Program-made: the position numbers and the translations under genes
Origin: Diplosphaera chodatii
Taxonomy: Eukaryota; Chlorophyta; Trebouxiophyceae; Prasiolales; Stichococcaceae
NCBI GenBank assembly: GCA_032358165.1
Contig: JAALGY010000054.1
Location: forward strand, 2,542,001 to 2,606,000
DNA length: 64,000 bases
Direction: 5' to 3'
In this document: piece by piece, positions 25,801 to 37,149 of the stretch
Numbering within the stretch: the first letter of the stretch is position 1
Layout: each line of letters opens with the position of its first letter
Notes under the pieces: generated by a model
Seen by the model: only the letters and a program-made list of their open reading frames with translations
The model's database searches: none
Told to the model about the DNA's origin: nothing

Positions 25801-26800
25801 TCACTGGGCGTGTTGTTCCAATCGTGCAAGAAGCCTGTGTATGAGCCGACCAGCCTGGACATCTCACAGGCGGCACCTTTGCCACCGTCACCGGCGGCTG
25901 GCTGGCGGCGCTGGCGGCGGCCCGGGCGCCGCTGCGGGAGCTGCGCTTGGGCGGGCGGGGCGTGAAGCCTGGTGCGCCTCTGCTGTCGAGCCGCCTGATC
26001 TGCGTGCATGTGCCCCGCCTAGGCTGCGTCGGTGCACGTGCGGCCGCAGCCGCACGTCGACACAGAGCTGCGCCCTCAGTGTGTCGACACAACGAGCTTC
26101 AGAAACATACTGCGTGCCTTCGCCCGACTGACCACCTGTGTTGCACTGCGTTTACATTCCTCAGCTGGCGGCGCGGGTGCGTCGTGCAGGATTTGGCGCC
26201 GAGGCCGCCATCGGCCGCCTGACGTGCCTCACCAGCCTGCGCCTGTTGGTGGAGCGGCACAGAGACGACCCGCCGAGCCCGCTGCAGCTGCAGCTGCTGG
26301 GCGGGGGCGGCGGCGCCGGCGGACGCGGCTCGAGCTGCGGCAGCGACGACGGCGGCGGCGCTGCCGCCAGACGCAACACGGGCCTGCAGGAGCTGTCGCT
26401 GCAGTGCTGGGGGCAGCTGTCAGACGACGAGCTGGCGGCGGCGGCTGGCGCGCTGCCGGACCTGAGGCGCCTGGAGGTGACTTGCAACGCCGGGGAGGCC
26501 TGGCAGTCGCGGGGGGGCCTGTGTGGCGCGGGGCTGGCGGCGTTTGGGGCATGCCGGCGGCTTCGGGACGTCGTGCTGCGGCGCTGCCTCCGCCTGGAGG
26601 GGGAGCAGCTGGCGGCGCAGCTGCCGCGGGCCGGCAGCCTTGCCAGCCTGCTGGTCGAGGGCTGCCCCGGGGTGGACGGCAGCGCGGTCTGCAACCTACA
26701 GGCAGCGTTTCGGCGTCAGCATGGGCGCGACCTGCCGGTGGAGCTGCTGCGCAACCAGAGAACGCCTTTTTTCGATGAGCATGGTAATGACCTTTTCTAG
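22858..26800 (+). CDS. F-box/LRR protein, copy E (intact)
   Basis: Ten exons: 22858-23098, 23211-23310, 23574-23770, 23979-24118, 24365-24487, 24786-25027, 25179-25332, 25554-25761, 25870-25971, 26190-26800, about 705 residues, all GT-AG and in phase. Start ATG at 22858. F-box: SLPANVLSRIVNHLEQDAWQ then DDVAALRGVCRSLRAEVD. LRR exons follow (LTQLTHLDLGRAEGVAALAP; LRELRLVNCEVTAGAAARLA; LTQLRRLRLRPP). The C-terminal domain starts GFGAEAAIGRLTCLTSLRLL and contains LSDDELAAAAGALPDLRRL and HGRDLPVELL. The sixth exon combines two LRR blocks that are separate exons in copies A-D and F, so an intron is missing here. It is the best reference copy for the array. A possible 24-nt in-phase microexon near 24,680 was not used. 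Probable SCF substrate receptor; target unknown. Confidence 0.85.
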
Positions 26801-27035
26801 GAGTAGGACCTCGCCTATATCTCGAGACACATCGATGATCTGTGAATTTGAAACTTGAAAAAGATGTCGGAGGCATCGCGCACGTGTGCATGAGTCAGCA
26901 TGCGTCGGCCAGCCGATCAGCCGCACGTTGCACGTAGCCTGTGGCTACGGCAGCATTGCAAGCTGGTTGTACATCGTCAGAAGCACAACCGATTGCAAGC
27001 ATTTCGCTGCCATATGCGCCATCATTGTGAGTGGT

Positions 27036-30000
27036 ATGGCGCCGCAAATGACGGTTTCGAGGCTGCCAGAACATCTGATCGGCCGCATCACAGGCCATCT
27101 AATTCCACCCGATATCGCAGCTCTGCGTAGCGTGTGCCGATCGCTGAGCCTTGCTGTGGACCTCACCACGTCGCATGCTACATTGCATCGCAATGCAAGC
27201 GCTGACGAATTGCGCACCATCACACACCGCTGCACGGGTGATCGACTCGACACGAACCCTTCCTCAAGCGTTTGGCACATCTTTCGTCTCGCCTTCAGCA
27301 ACTGCAGCATGCGCATAATATGCATCAGGTGGCTCCGGCTTGCATGCCAAGGCTCCTAACCTATCGTCCGGTGCAGGCCTGCACACCGTCAACCTCCAGC
27401 AGCTACACCCCGAAGCTGCGACTGCGACGCTGGAGGCACTTGCGGCCATGCAACACCTACGCAGCATCGACATCCCGTGAGCAATGGTCGCCGCAGCATC
27501 ATCGCATGCTCTAGCTGTCCAGTCAGCTGCTGCAGCAGTGTCTTGCACATCTGGTCGTGGCGTGCTCCGCTTTGAAGCGACACAAGCTTATGCACGGCCC
27601 AATTTTCCTCTCTGACATGCTACTCATGCTTGGCACTCAGCGCAAGCCATCCACCGAGAATATTTGGCTGGCGCCCATAGTTGCCTGCGGCCATCACTCA
27701 ATGCAGGTTGTGGACTGCTTGCAGGATGTTCGAAGACATGCCGCTTGAAGACTGGACGCAGGTCAGCGGAGTGACACAGCTGACGCTGCGACATGTCACC
27801 ACGAGCCACCATGCAATGCTGGTCGCTGTGCTGCCACGGCTGATGGCGCTGCGGTCCCTCGTGCTTCACGACCCCTGGTATCCGCAGCAAGAGCTGCGCT
27901 GCAAAGGTGCGCATTGCCTGTTTGGCTGCTGCAACCTGCATGATGAACCATGTCACGCTACTGAGACCATGCAGTTGGAAGCAAGAGTGCGAGTAGGTTA
28001 GTGAATCACCCTTGAGAAAGCAGGGCACAGGTTACCCTGCAGCAGTAGGCAGCCTAAAATATTTTGGCTAGAGGCCGTCACGGGTCTCTGAAAACCCCGA
28101 ACCCCGAAAGTTTGCAGAGTTAGCTTTGCTGGGCCCTGCAGAGCAGCTGCTTATGGGTCTGCTGGTCCCCGGGCATTGTGACCTCTGTACCTGGTCACGC
28201 CAGTGGCAGTATGCTGCATCAGGCATCTACCTTCATGTGGCAGGCGCACAGCTCAACAAGCTCGATGCTGACGCACTGCAACTAACTGCCGCTCATGGTA
28301 GCCTCACGATTCATGCAGCACCACTAGTAACAGTAACCACAGCCAACAGGAAGCCTCCTTGTGACAACACCTCTGTGTTCAATGATGCTGCAGATGTGGC
28401 GTGCTTCGCAAGCCTGTCGCGCCTGACGCATTTGGACTTGGGACCAGCTGACGGCGTCGCAGCTCTGGCGCCACAGCTGCCAAAACTGCAATCACTGGCG
28501 CTGCACCTGACTTTCAAATTCCCTCCGGCAAGTGCTGCTTTTTAAGATGCAACCAATGTCCAACAGATCTATCACAATCGCACAGTCAGTGACCATTTGG
28601 AGTATGAGCAGAGTGCAATCCATGCAACATGCTTGACCGACTGCATAGGCGGACACATGTGCAAATGCTTGCTGCTGCGGATGCAGGCCACCCTGCAGCA
28701 AGAGCTCTCAGCGCTGGCCAGTCTGCCAAGGCTGAGACAGCTGCGCTTGGCAGCAGACATATACGATGCCCGGCTGAACTGGATCAAGCTTGGTCCACAT
28801 GTCATGGTGATGATTCAGCCACAAATTTCCGGGCACACTTGCTCCTGCATATCACTGCTGAACACCATACCGTGTCTCAACTGTCGGCCATTAGCGCCGG
28901 GTGCTTACATACGGTCAAGAATGGCCCCCGCACTGTCCAACTCGTCCAGGATCACCATTTGCATATGTCTGCAGGGTCATGCAGGGGTTGGCGCGGGCTG
29001 CTGTGCGTGGCCGTTCACTCTGTGATGCACACCCCTGCAGCCATGGCAGCATGCCCATGTGCAATGGATGGCTGTGGCAATCTCGTGTAGGTTTCATCCC
29101 GGCACGTCCCGGGCGCTTCCCATGAGCGCCTGCTGAATTGGAAGCGGCGCCGCTGTCGGGCATTCCCCACCTGGCGTCGCTGACGATGCCAAACACAGGA
29201 GCCCCTGCAATGGCAGGGTGCTGGATGCCACGTACGCTCTGCAGGTGCTGCTGCTCGCCATTGCAAATGGCACCCTCTCAAAGTTCTGTTTCGATGCTGT
29301 GTGACCCTTACCACACACCCCAGTGCCATTAGCGGCTGCCTTTGTGCGCCCCATGTGTTCTTGCAGTGCTGCTGGCGTAGGCAATCTTTGTGTGTGGGAC
29401 ATATTGACCCAGAAACCCCCTGTCGATCTTATTGTTTCTGCCGCCGTTGTCTTGGCATGCCAGAGTGCGCCATGCCTACTGCGAGCCAGCAGAGGTGCCT
29501 CTTGTGGTCGTGCAGGTGCCCTGAGCGGTGCTGATGCCCCTGAGGGGCATAGCAAATAAGATGTGGACTTTCGACTCTGGGTCTGGATAGCATGCGGCCA
29601 ACGACAGTGCACTGATTGCCCTGATCTTGAAAGATGGTGACGTGCAGGCACAATCAAACCGGCGATCTGGAGACGGCTCCACCATTCGACACTCTGCAGG
29701 AGCTGCGGCTCAAATGCGGTGAGGTGACAGCTGACGATGTGGCCCAGCTGGCGGCGGTTGCCAGGCGCCTACGCGTGCTACGCCTGGGGTGGTGAGTTGC
29801 ACCAGGATAGTTCTATGACTGAGATGATTGAATCGAACCTCAGCTTGGGGACGGCATCTGCCATATGCGTTGTGTTGCTCGGCAGCAACCGCCCTGATGT
29901 CCTCTTAACAGAGGAAAGGCGCGTCTGTTGGCCGTACTGTTTCGTGCATCAACGTGACTGGCTCAGAGTCTACCAGTTGCTCTATGGGACGGTGCTGCTG

Positions 30001-32084
30001 TGTTCTGTTGATGTGTGAGACAAGCGGACGCAACAGCACAGCTGCGCACCACTTTCCATTAGCACCGCCTTACAATTGTCCCCTGCCCTGGTGCAATTGA
30101 CGCTGAGCATGGACCTGCGACATGCAGGTGGCAGGAGATACTGACACCGGTTCTGCAGGCGGCTGTTATGGTGCAGAAGGTGGTACTGGAGTATGCATGT
30201 GGCAGCGGCGAGCTGGTGGCGGCACTGAGACCCGCAGCCGCTACTCTCACAGCTCTTCAGATCACAGGCTCGCCATGGGATGTGCGCAACCTCTACAACT
30301 TTAACAATTACGTAGTGCATGATGGAATGTCAGCATTACCATGAGACGAGAGCATGTCTTTGAAAGCAACCACCTAATGCCGGGCCTCATTCAGCCTCGG
30401 ACCCTTTATGCGGCGCCTTGCCTAAGGTCCCTCTTGTATTTGCCTGCGGATATCGACTGAATCGACATGCCAGGCTGGGCACCAAAACACTAGCTCTTGT
30501 CCGCCTGAACGTGCTGTGTTCCCTGACTTGCATGCGAGCGTCGTAGCTTTCGAGTGTCGACACAACATCGTTACAAGCATGCGCTAGGCAGACAAGCCAG
30601 TGTATGACAAGGCCAACGAACGGATGGGCGCATCAGACAATCATTGGAGCCTTTGACTGGTTTTCATTGCTGCCTTGCAGCAATTTCGTTTGGATACAGA
30701 GCACTTGACGGCGCTGTCAGGGCTGACGAGCCTGACATACGGGAACGATGCTGCCGGGCAGAATGCCATCGGCGCGATTGCCCAGCTGCCACGGTTGCGA
30801 GAGCTTCGGCTGCTCTGCAGCGCATTCGACCATGCACACAGATTCGACGATGCGCACCTGCTGCAGCTGTCGATGCTGAGCAGCCTGACCAGTCTGCAAC
30901 TCACAGGTGCCAGATTGTGAACTTTTCGTCTGCCCTCTGACTATCTGGCTGAGGCGCTGGCAGCAAGCCGCACTTTCTGCTCATATCCAGCACGTCAGCT
31001 AGCGAACACAAACGGCAATGGGCCTCGCATCCAAACGAGGGCCTGTCCACTCTTGATCCTGCTGCCTGAAAGGCGCCCTTAGAAGCGGTGCAGCAGCAGG
31101 TCTGGGATTGCCGTTTCGCTGAAAGTGCCGCCGGTGCTGCAGGTAGACAGGACCGGACTGTGCCTGGCAGCTGGCTGGCTGCATTGGCGGCGGCCCAGGT
31201 GCCACTGCGGCAGCTCCGGCTGTGCGAGGGCGTGGTGCTGCCTGGTAAGCTTATGCAGGCCCCTTGTCTCCCTGCTGGCCGCACCTGCAGTCTCCATGCC
31301 ATGCAAGCCTTGGCCGCTGCCGAGCTGCACATATGTCACAGCACAGCGGCTGCCACGCTTCGTGATGACTGCCTGGCAGCACCAGGCCAGGTAAACACGC
31401 CACAAGGGTCTCCCATTTGAGTGGGGCATCATAACTACCGAGCAGGTGGATCGCACTTGCAGGTTATACATGCCCCTGTCGATTGCAGGATGAGGCGCGG
31501 AGGCTGCCATCGGCCAGATGACACGCCTCACCAGCCTGCACCTGTCCACCGACCGGGCGCGGGAGTGCTGCTGGACCTACATACCGCTGCCAAAGTCTGC
31601 GCCGCTGCAGCTGCAGCTGCTGGGCTGCAGCGTCCAGGCGGACATGACTGGCGGCTCCACCTGCAGCAGCGCTGGCCCTGCTCCTGCGGGACGCAACATG
31701 GGCCTGCAGGAGCTGTCGTTGCAGTGCGTGGGGCAGCTGTCGGACGACGAGCTGGCGGCGGCAGCTGCAGCACTGCCCGACCTGAGGCGGCTTGAGATCT
31801 CTGCGTCATACAACTATGGGGAGCCGCTGCGCGGCCTGCGCGGTGCGGGGTTGGCGGCATTCAGCGCCTGCCGGTGGCTGCGGGACATTTCGCTGCAGAA
31901 TGGCTGTGACCTGGACAGCTTGCAGCTGCCGCACATCAGCGCCCTCGCCAGCGTGTCCTTCAAGCAGTGCCCAAAGGTGGACAGCAGCGCCGTCAGGAAG
32001 CTCCAAGCAGCGTTCAGGGCAGAGCATCGTAGCGACCTGGTGGTGGTACGGGATTGCGACCGCAACCGTCGCCTTGGACAGTGA
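27036..32084 (+). pseudogene. F-box/LRR gene copy F, decaying
   Basis: Exons: 27036-27237, 27377-27476, 27725-27906, 28394-28527, 28687-28806, 29091-29217 (broken), 29648-29791, 30128-30281, 30681-30906, 31143-31244, 31495-32084. It starts only 235 bases after copy E. The F-box is shortened: after LIGRITGHL it jumps to PPDIAALRSVCRSL, without the QDAW...QKLDD segment of the others. Exon 6 is 127 nt, and phases 0 to 2 require 128 or 125; reading on gives a TGA at 29181-29183, while the expected LRR (SGIPHLASLTMPN) continues in another frame. The last exon would begin GGA-TGA at the conserved acceptor; an AG six bases later restores GAEAAIGQMTRLTSL. Intron 4 starts with GC (28528-28529). The other exons are well conserved and two keep the lengths of copy E (154 and 102 nt), so decay is recent. 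Confidence 0.75.
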
Positions 32085-32660
32085 CCATCCAAAAGGTGAA
32101 CCGCCAGGGTGGTCGAAGACTGTCAAGGAGGACGTGAATGGATCTTCCGCCCAATTGGCTGATGGTCAGACACACGCATGTCAGCAGGTGTGAGTAGCAG
32201 AACGCTTATAGCTGAGTAGGTGACAGCGGAGATTGCGGTAGTCGACAGGGGCGTCAGCACAACCAAAAACTTCTAGCGTTTCGCCTACCATCAACAGGCA
32301 GCCATTTTGGCAGCTGCCCGCTGTTGCCACTGCCGCCAGAGCCAGATGCCCAGAACTAGCAGTCATTCCGGACACTAGGTGCTGAAGACAGCAGGAGGCT
32401 TTGGCTGCATCAACTCGTTCATCAATCATCTGGTAAAGCTGTGCTTCACAAATGGCCTGCAGCAAGAGTCTCAGCTGCACTTCCGGCAAGTCCTTCAGTG
32501 TTGCTCACAATGGTGTGAAGCGGCAAGGTGCAGTCTGCTGCTATACGTATGGCGACAACCTGTCGCAAAGCGCTCAAACATGCATCTCCAGAATAATTGC
32601 TGCCATAGCATCACAAAAGCACGCAGCACCAGACACAACACCAAGTCAACATCGAATGTA
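32085..32660. other. convergent 3' spacer between copy F and the one-helix protein gene
   Basis: No exon recognised; 3' ends of two converging genes. The sequence is less GC-rich than the coding regions. Confidence 0.5.
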
Positions 32661-33616
32661 TCAGTCGAAGTCGAGCACGCCCAGATATGAGGCCATCAAT
32701 GCAAACTGGTGCGGGAAGTCCACTCCTGTGGCATACTCCGTGAGCAGCCCCACCGCAAAGCCGAACATCACCCACCGCCCGTTGGTGATCTCGTTGGCCT
32801 TCGTCCAGCCAAAGAACTGTGACTTCTCGGCTTGGACCTGCTGGTTGCGCTCCCGCAAGTACTTCTGCATCGCCTTCGCCTGCTTCCGCTGGTACTCGAT
32901 CGACACCCTGCAGCCCAAAAGCAGAGACTGTCAGTGAGCGCAGGTTACCCTTTGCGCTTCAACATGGCTATCAAGCGAGCAAGGAACCCACGCGACCACT
33001 CAGTGCTGTCACAAGTCAGAGCTGCATGCATCTGGAAGTTTTGCTGTAAGGCAACGCTGCGCGTCCGCCCCATGCTTCGGCCAGGACAAGCACAAACCTG
33101 AGCCGTAGCAAAGACTCAATTACACCACAGCGGCATACATGCGCGCATCGCCGCTTGAGGTAGCGAGACCCTCGCAGGATGAATACTGCTGGGCACATGC
33201 TGTTCTGGTGGTGCACGGCAGCTGCTCAGGAGTATGTGACGGAATCGCAGAGCTCCCCACCATGTCCGCCGCCACTGCCACCAGTGCCGCCGCCGCCGCT
33301 ACTGCCGCTGCTGATGGCTCGTGGCAACAAGGAAACAGAACATGAGACATGAGCACAGCAACACTCACGTGCCGACGTCTGAGCCCGCGCCGCTGCCGGG
33401 GGTGGTCGGCGCGGACGGCCGCGCCGGGCCGTCACCGCTGCTGCTGTCTGCTGGCCGCGTGGGGCGGTTTGGCGCCTGCGGCTCCGCCATCGCGCGGGGG
33501 ATGGTGCGCCAGCATGGCGCCCTCTGTGCTGAAAGCTGCCGTGTCGAGCAGAAGTGGTGGCCTGCTGCTGGGAGAGGTGCAGGGCTGATCCCTCGGCCAC
33601 AGCCGACGCTCTGCAT
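32661..33616 (-). CDS. one-helix light-harvesting-like protein (OHP/HLIP type), plastid
   Basis: Two exons: 33369-33616 and 32661-32907, joined in phase 2, about 164 residues. Start ATG at 33616; the open frame continues upstream but only with a non-ATG codon. Residues 1-55 are rich in Ser/Ala/Arg and resemble a chloroplast transit peptide. A Pro/Gly/Ser linker follows, then a charged amphipathic stretch (VSIEYQRKQAKAMQKYLRER). One hydrophobic helix then carries the chlorophyll-binding pattern of the LHC/ELIP/HLIP family: NEITNGRWVMFGFAVGLLTE. The protein ends about 25 residues after it. One-helix proteins bind chlorophyll and carotenoid during photosystem assembly and photoprotection. Exactly which OHP/HLIP subtype is not decided; the linker is unusual for OHP1. 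It shares a divergent spacer with RAE1. A small Gly-rich exon around 33,250-33,310 is conceivable but not needed. Confidence 0.8.
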
Positions 33617-34190
33617 GTCGATCAGCTGCTGGGCGTCTTCGAACCCTGACACTCTGCTTCAACGTAGTCTGCTGACAGCTCTGCTTGCTCACGTTCAGGC
33701 GCAAGGTGGGCAAAGGCAGGACAAGCTTGCCTGTGCGTGCAGGCCCTGCAGCCACATGCCAGCACTGCTCTGCGTCTTGTTATTTACCCTTGCCACTGGA
33801 CCAGGTGCTTCCTGCGGCCTCAGCCTGCTTCCACAAGGCTCTCGGAGTGTCATTCACTCTTGCGCCTCGAAGGAGCAAGCGTTCGTTATGTCAACAGCAG
33901 TGTAGACGCCGAGGTAGCAGTGGGGCGTCGCATAGCGGTGCTGCAAACCCTGGGTGTTCTCGACATCATCAAGATCATCTGAGCTGGGCTACAAAGGCAG
34001 CCTGCACATTAGCCATCAGGTGACAATACAGATATGATTCATTCCATCACACATATCTATAGTCTGCGGAAGTTAGGCGCAACATGCACTGCAGGCGTGA
34101 TGGCATGCATGCGCATCTCACTGCCTTCCGCCTCTCATGCAGGCGCCCCAGAAGGCAAGTCCTGCCACTGATCGCCGCTGCTGAGCGGGC
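33617..34190. promoter_or_regulatory. divergent spacer between the one-helix gene and RAE1
   Basis: About 570 bases holding the 5' ends of two oppositely transcribed genes. Short open frames are present but match nothing recognised. Confidence 0.4.
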
Positions 34191-36527
34191 ATGGCGGCGT
34201 TCGGCGGCGGCTTCGGCGCGGCCGCCGCCACGGCAAACCACAACCCCAACAAGGATGTGGAGCTCACCTCGCCGCCGGATGACTCGGTGTCAAGCCTCAG
34301 CTTCAGCCCCACCGCCAACCACCTGGTCGCCACCTCCTGGGACAATAAGGTGAGAAATCACCATCATCTGACTAAACCGGCAGCCTGTACGCATTCTTGA
34401 GGCAAAGCATGCATCAAGGCATGAGGGTCACGCCGGGAATGTGCAATTGATGTGTAGATCGGCGTGACGTGCGCAGGTGCGGTGCTGGGAGATCCAGGCG
34501 AACGGCACCAGCGTGCCCAAGGCGATGCAGGCGCACGACCAGCCGGTGCTGTGTTCCGCCTGGAACGCCGACGGGGCGACGGTATACTCGGGCGGCTGTG
34601 ACAACACCGTCAAGGCCTGGAACCTGGCCACCAACCAGCAGCAGGTAAAGTACGGAGATCTGACGCCCTGAGGATGCCCGGTATGATGCGCTGCGACTCA
34701 ACAACACAAATGTCGGTCTGGGATGTCCCGGCACTGGAAGCCTTCTGGTGTTGTTCTCTGTCTTCCTGTCTAGAGTGTATGTGGCATGTACCATGCTGAC
34801 TGCAGATACTGAATAACAGCGCTCGCTGATATTTTGGCCAATTCACGTGAAGGTGGTGGCGAAGCACGATGCGCCGGTGCGGCATTGCTTCTTTGTCAAG
34901 CAGCTGGGCGCGGGCATGCTGGTCACCGGCGGCTGGGACAAGACGGTGAGCCTACATCCTGCTCTCGTTTGGGTCCCGCACGTAGCTGTGACCATCAGCA
35001 GGGCTGATACGGCGGCTGCAGGCTTGCTGAGCCTATGGTGGCATTGAGCTTTACGGACGTGCTCCATTGTCAGCGAGAGCGTCAGATGGGGGCTGAGGCG
35101 GCATCCACGACTGAGTGGTGCAGGTGCGGTATTGGGACCTGCGGCAACCAAACCCAGCGCACACGCAGCAGCTGCCGGAGCGGGTGTATGGCATGGACGT
35201 CACCCACCCCCTGCTGGTGGGCGCAATCAATGTCTATAACCATCACCTTACGATGCACACATGTATGTGCTGAAAGACTGTTAATTTGGTACGATCGTAT
35301 CATCCGGGCAGTGCTGACAGTGTTACCTTTCCAACAGGTGGTGGGCACGGCCGACCGGCAGATCAGCGTGTTCAACCTGTCGGCGCCGCAGACGCCGTAC
35401 AAGCAGATCCAGAGCCCGCTGAAGTTCCAGACCCGCTGCGTGACCTGCTTCCCCGACACCACGGGGTACCTGGTCGGCTCCATCGAGGTAGCAGTTTCCC
35501 TCAGTGGAGGCAGCGCCCGTTCCGAGGGCTAGACGACTCAGCTTTGCCTTTTGCCTCAAGCTGAGACTTCTGTGAAGGTTCACTTTGCCTTGTGACCTGC
35601 TGCGCCTCATTGCAAACAGCCAGCAGTGGAGCGGTGCCGTTGTGCGCGGCGGCGCCGCGCAGCAGCCACCGCCTGGTGCGTAAACCCCCTGACGTGCTGC
35701 AGGGCCGGGTGGGCGTGCACCACGTTGAGGACGCGCAGCAGTCGAAGAACTTCACGTTCAAGTGCCACCGCGACGGCACCGACATCTACGCCGTCAACGC
35801 CATCACCTTCCACCCGGTGCACGGCACCTTCGTGACCGCCGGGTCGGACGGCGCCTACAACTTCTGGGACAAGGTGCTTGCCCTCATGTCCTGGCCAGTC
35901 CACATCAGGGTTTAGTTCTGTTGGTGTGCATCGCATAAAGCTTGGGCGCTCAGCTGCACGGTCTGAAGCGCCTATGCGTCAGGGCCTGCGCTGGCCAGGG
36001 GCCTTCTCAGCGCCGCGGATAGCTCTTCCCACATCAGTCTGGGAGCAGCTATGGCGTGAAGGGGTGGCACGCTGACTACCTGCACTCTTGCTTCAGGACT
36101 CGAAGCAGCGGCTGAAGGCGATGCAGAAGAGCAGCCAGCCCATCACGGCGTCGGCGTACAACCACGACGGCAGCATCTTCGCCTACTCCGTGAGCTACGA
36201 CTGGAGCCGGGGCCACGCGGAGCACAACCCCGCGACCGCCAAGAACTACATCCTGCTGCACTCGCCCTCCGAGAATGAGGTGACCCCGTCTCGTGTGCTT
36301 GCAGCTGCAGCCGTGCCGAAAGGCACAGCAGATGTGGGCCGTCCAGCGTTGGTACAGCTATCCAGCATCGGTGCAGCTTGGCATCCGATTACTGCAGAGT
36401 GTGGCTACCATGGGCACATTCACATGGTAAACGCACGTTTGCGAGATGTGGACTCATATCCTGAGTCAGTTGTCAACCACTGCCATGGTTACAGGTCAAG
36501 GCACGCCAGCGTGTCAGCAGGAGGTGA
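34191..36527 (+). CDS. RAE1: mRNA export factor RAE1, WD40 propeller
   Basis: Eight exons: 34191-34349, 34477-34644, 34853-34945, 35124-35216, 35338-35487, 35703-35873, 36097-36279, 36495-36527, giving 349 residues, the usual length of the family. All introns are GT-AG in phase 0. WD40 blades are visible: [45 protein letters not shown] with [30 protein letters not shown], and the C-terminal blade [19 protein letters not shown]. The region [20 protein letters not shown] and the short basic tail are typical of RAE1 rather than the related BUB3. RAE1 binds NUP98 at the nuclear pore and takes part in mRNA export and spindle assembly. The last exon is only 33 nt, and its assignment rests on phase and on the family tail following LHSPSENE. 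Confidence 0.93.
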
Positions 36528-37149
36528 CATGCCGACAGCACCATGCGCAGCCTGCAGCAAGGTGGACAGGCGCACAGCTTTCATTGCGCTGCCAGTGGGA
36601 TCCTCAAGCGCTGGCCTGCCGGTGGCAGCAGTGAGCAGTGTGCAGTTGCACTGGGCGTACAATGTAAGTGGCAGCCATACCGTATAATCTTTATGGTTCT
36701 CCTGGTGGTTGAAGCCTGCAGCTTGTGGTTTGTGTGCCTTGAACAGCCGTGGATCTATCTGTACTTCAGAGGGAACACATACACCGGTAGCACACTGTCG
36801 CTGCTCGCAGCAAATATCTGGCGGTTTCCGACAGCTGCACAAAGGACTCACAGAGGACTCACGGCCACAGGCCTAAGCCTCGCTCCAAAGATTCAGACAT
36901 TTGATTCACTTCACTGACATCAGCGACCTTGATCAGAACATGTCTGACTAGCCCACATCTTGACTGAGGAATCCTTTGGCCGACAGCCCGTGAGGTTGCT
37001 GATCAGCTTGCGCCGCACGCACCTGCAGTGCTGCCTCTGTTGTGCCCAAGGATCACCGGATTGGAGAGAGGTTTGAGCGAGGGCTGGTCCTGCACCGAGC
37101 ATTTGCACGCCCGAGCCACCCAGCAGCATCCCGCCCGCGGCCAAGCAAC
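36528..37149. other. spacer after RAE1
   Basis: No exon recognised; contains the RAE1 3' flank. Open frames here show no family motif. Confidence 0.45.

Noticed and set aside
29091..29217. Reading copy F as an intact gene by choosing another acceptor for exon 6
   Set aside because: Every AG that avoids the stop gives the wrong phase with the upstream exon, so no simple in-frame join was found.
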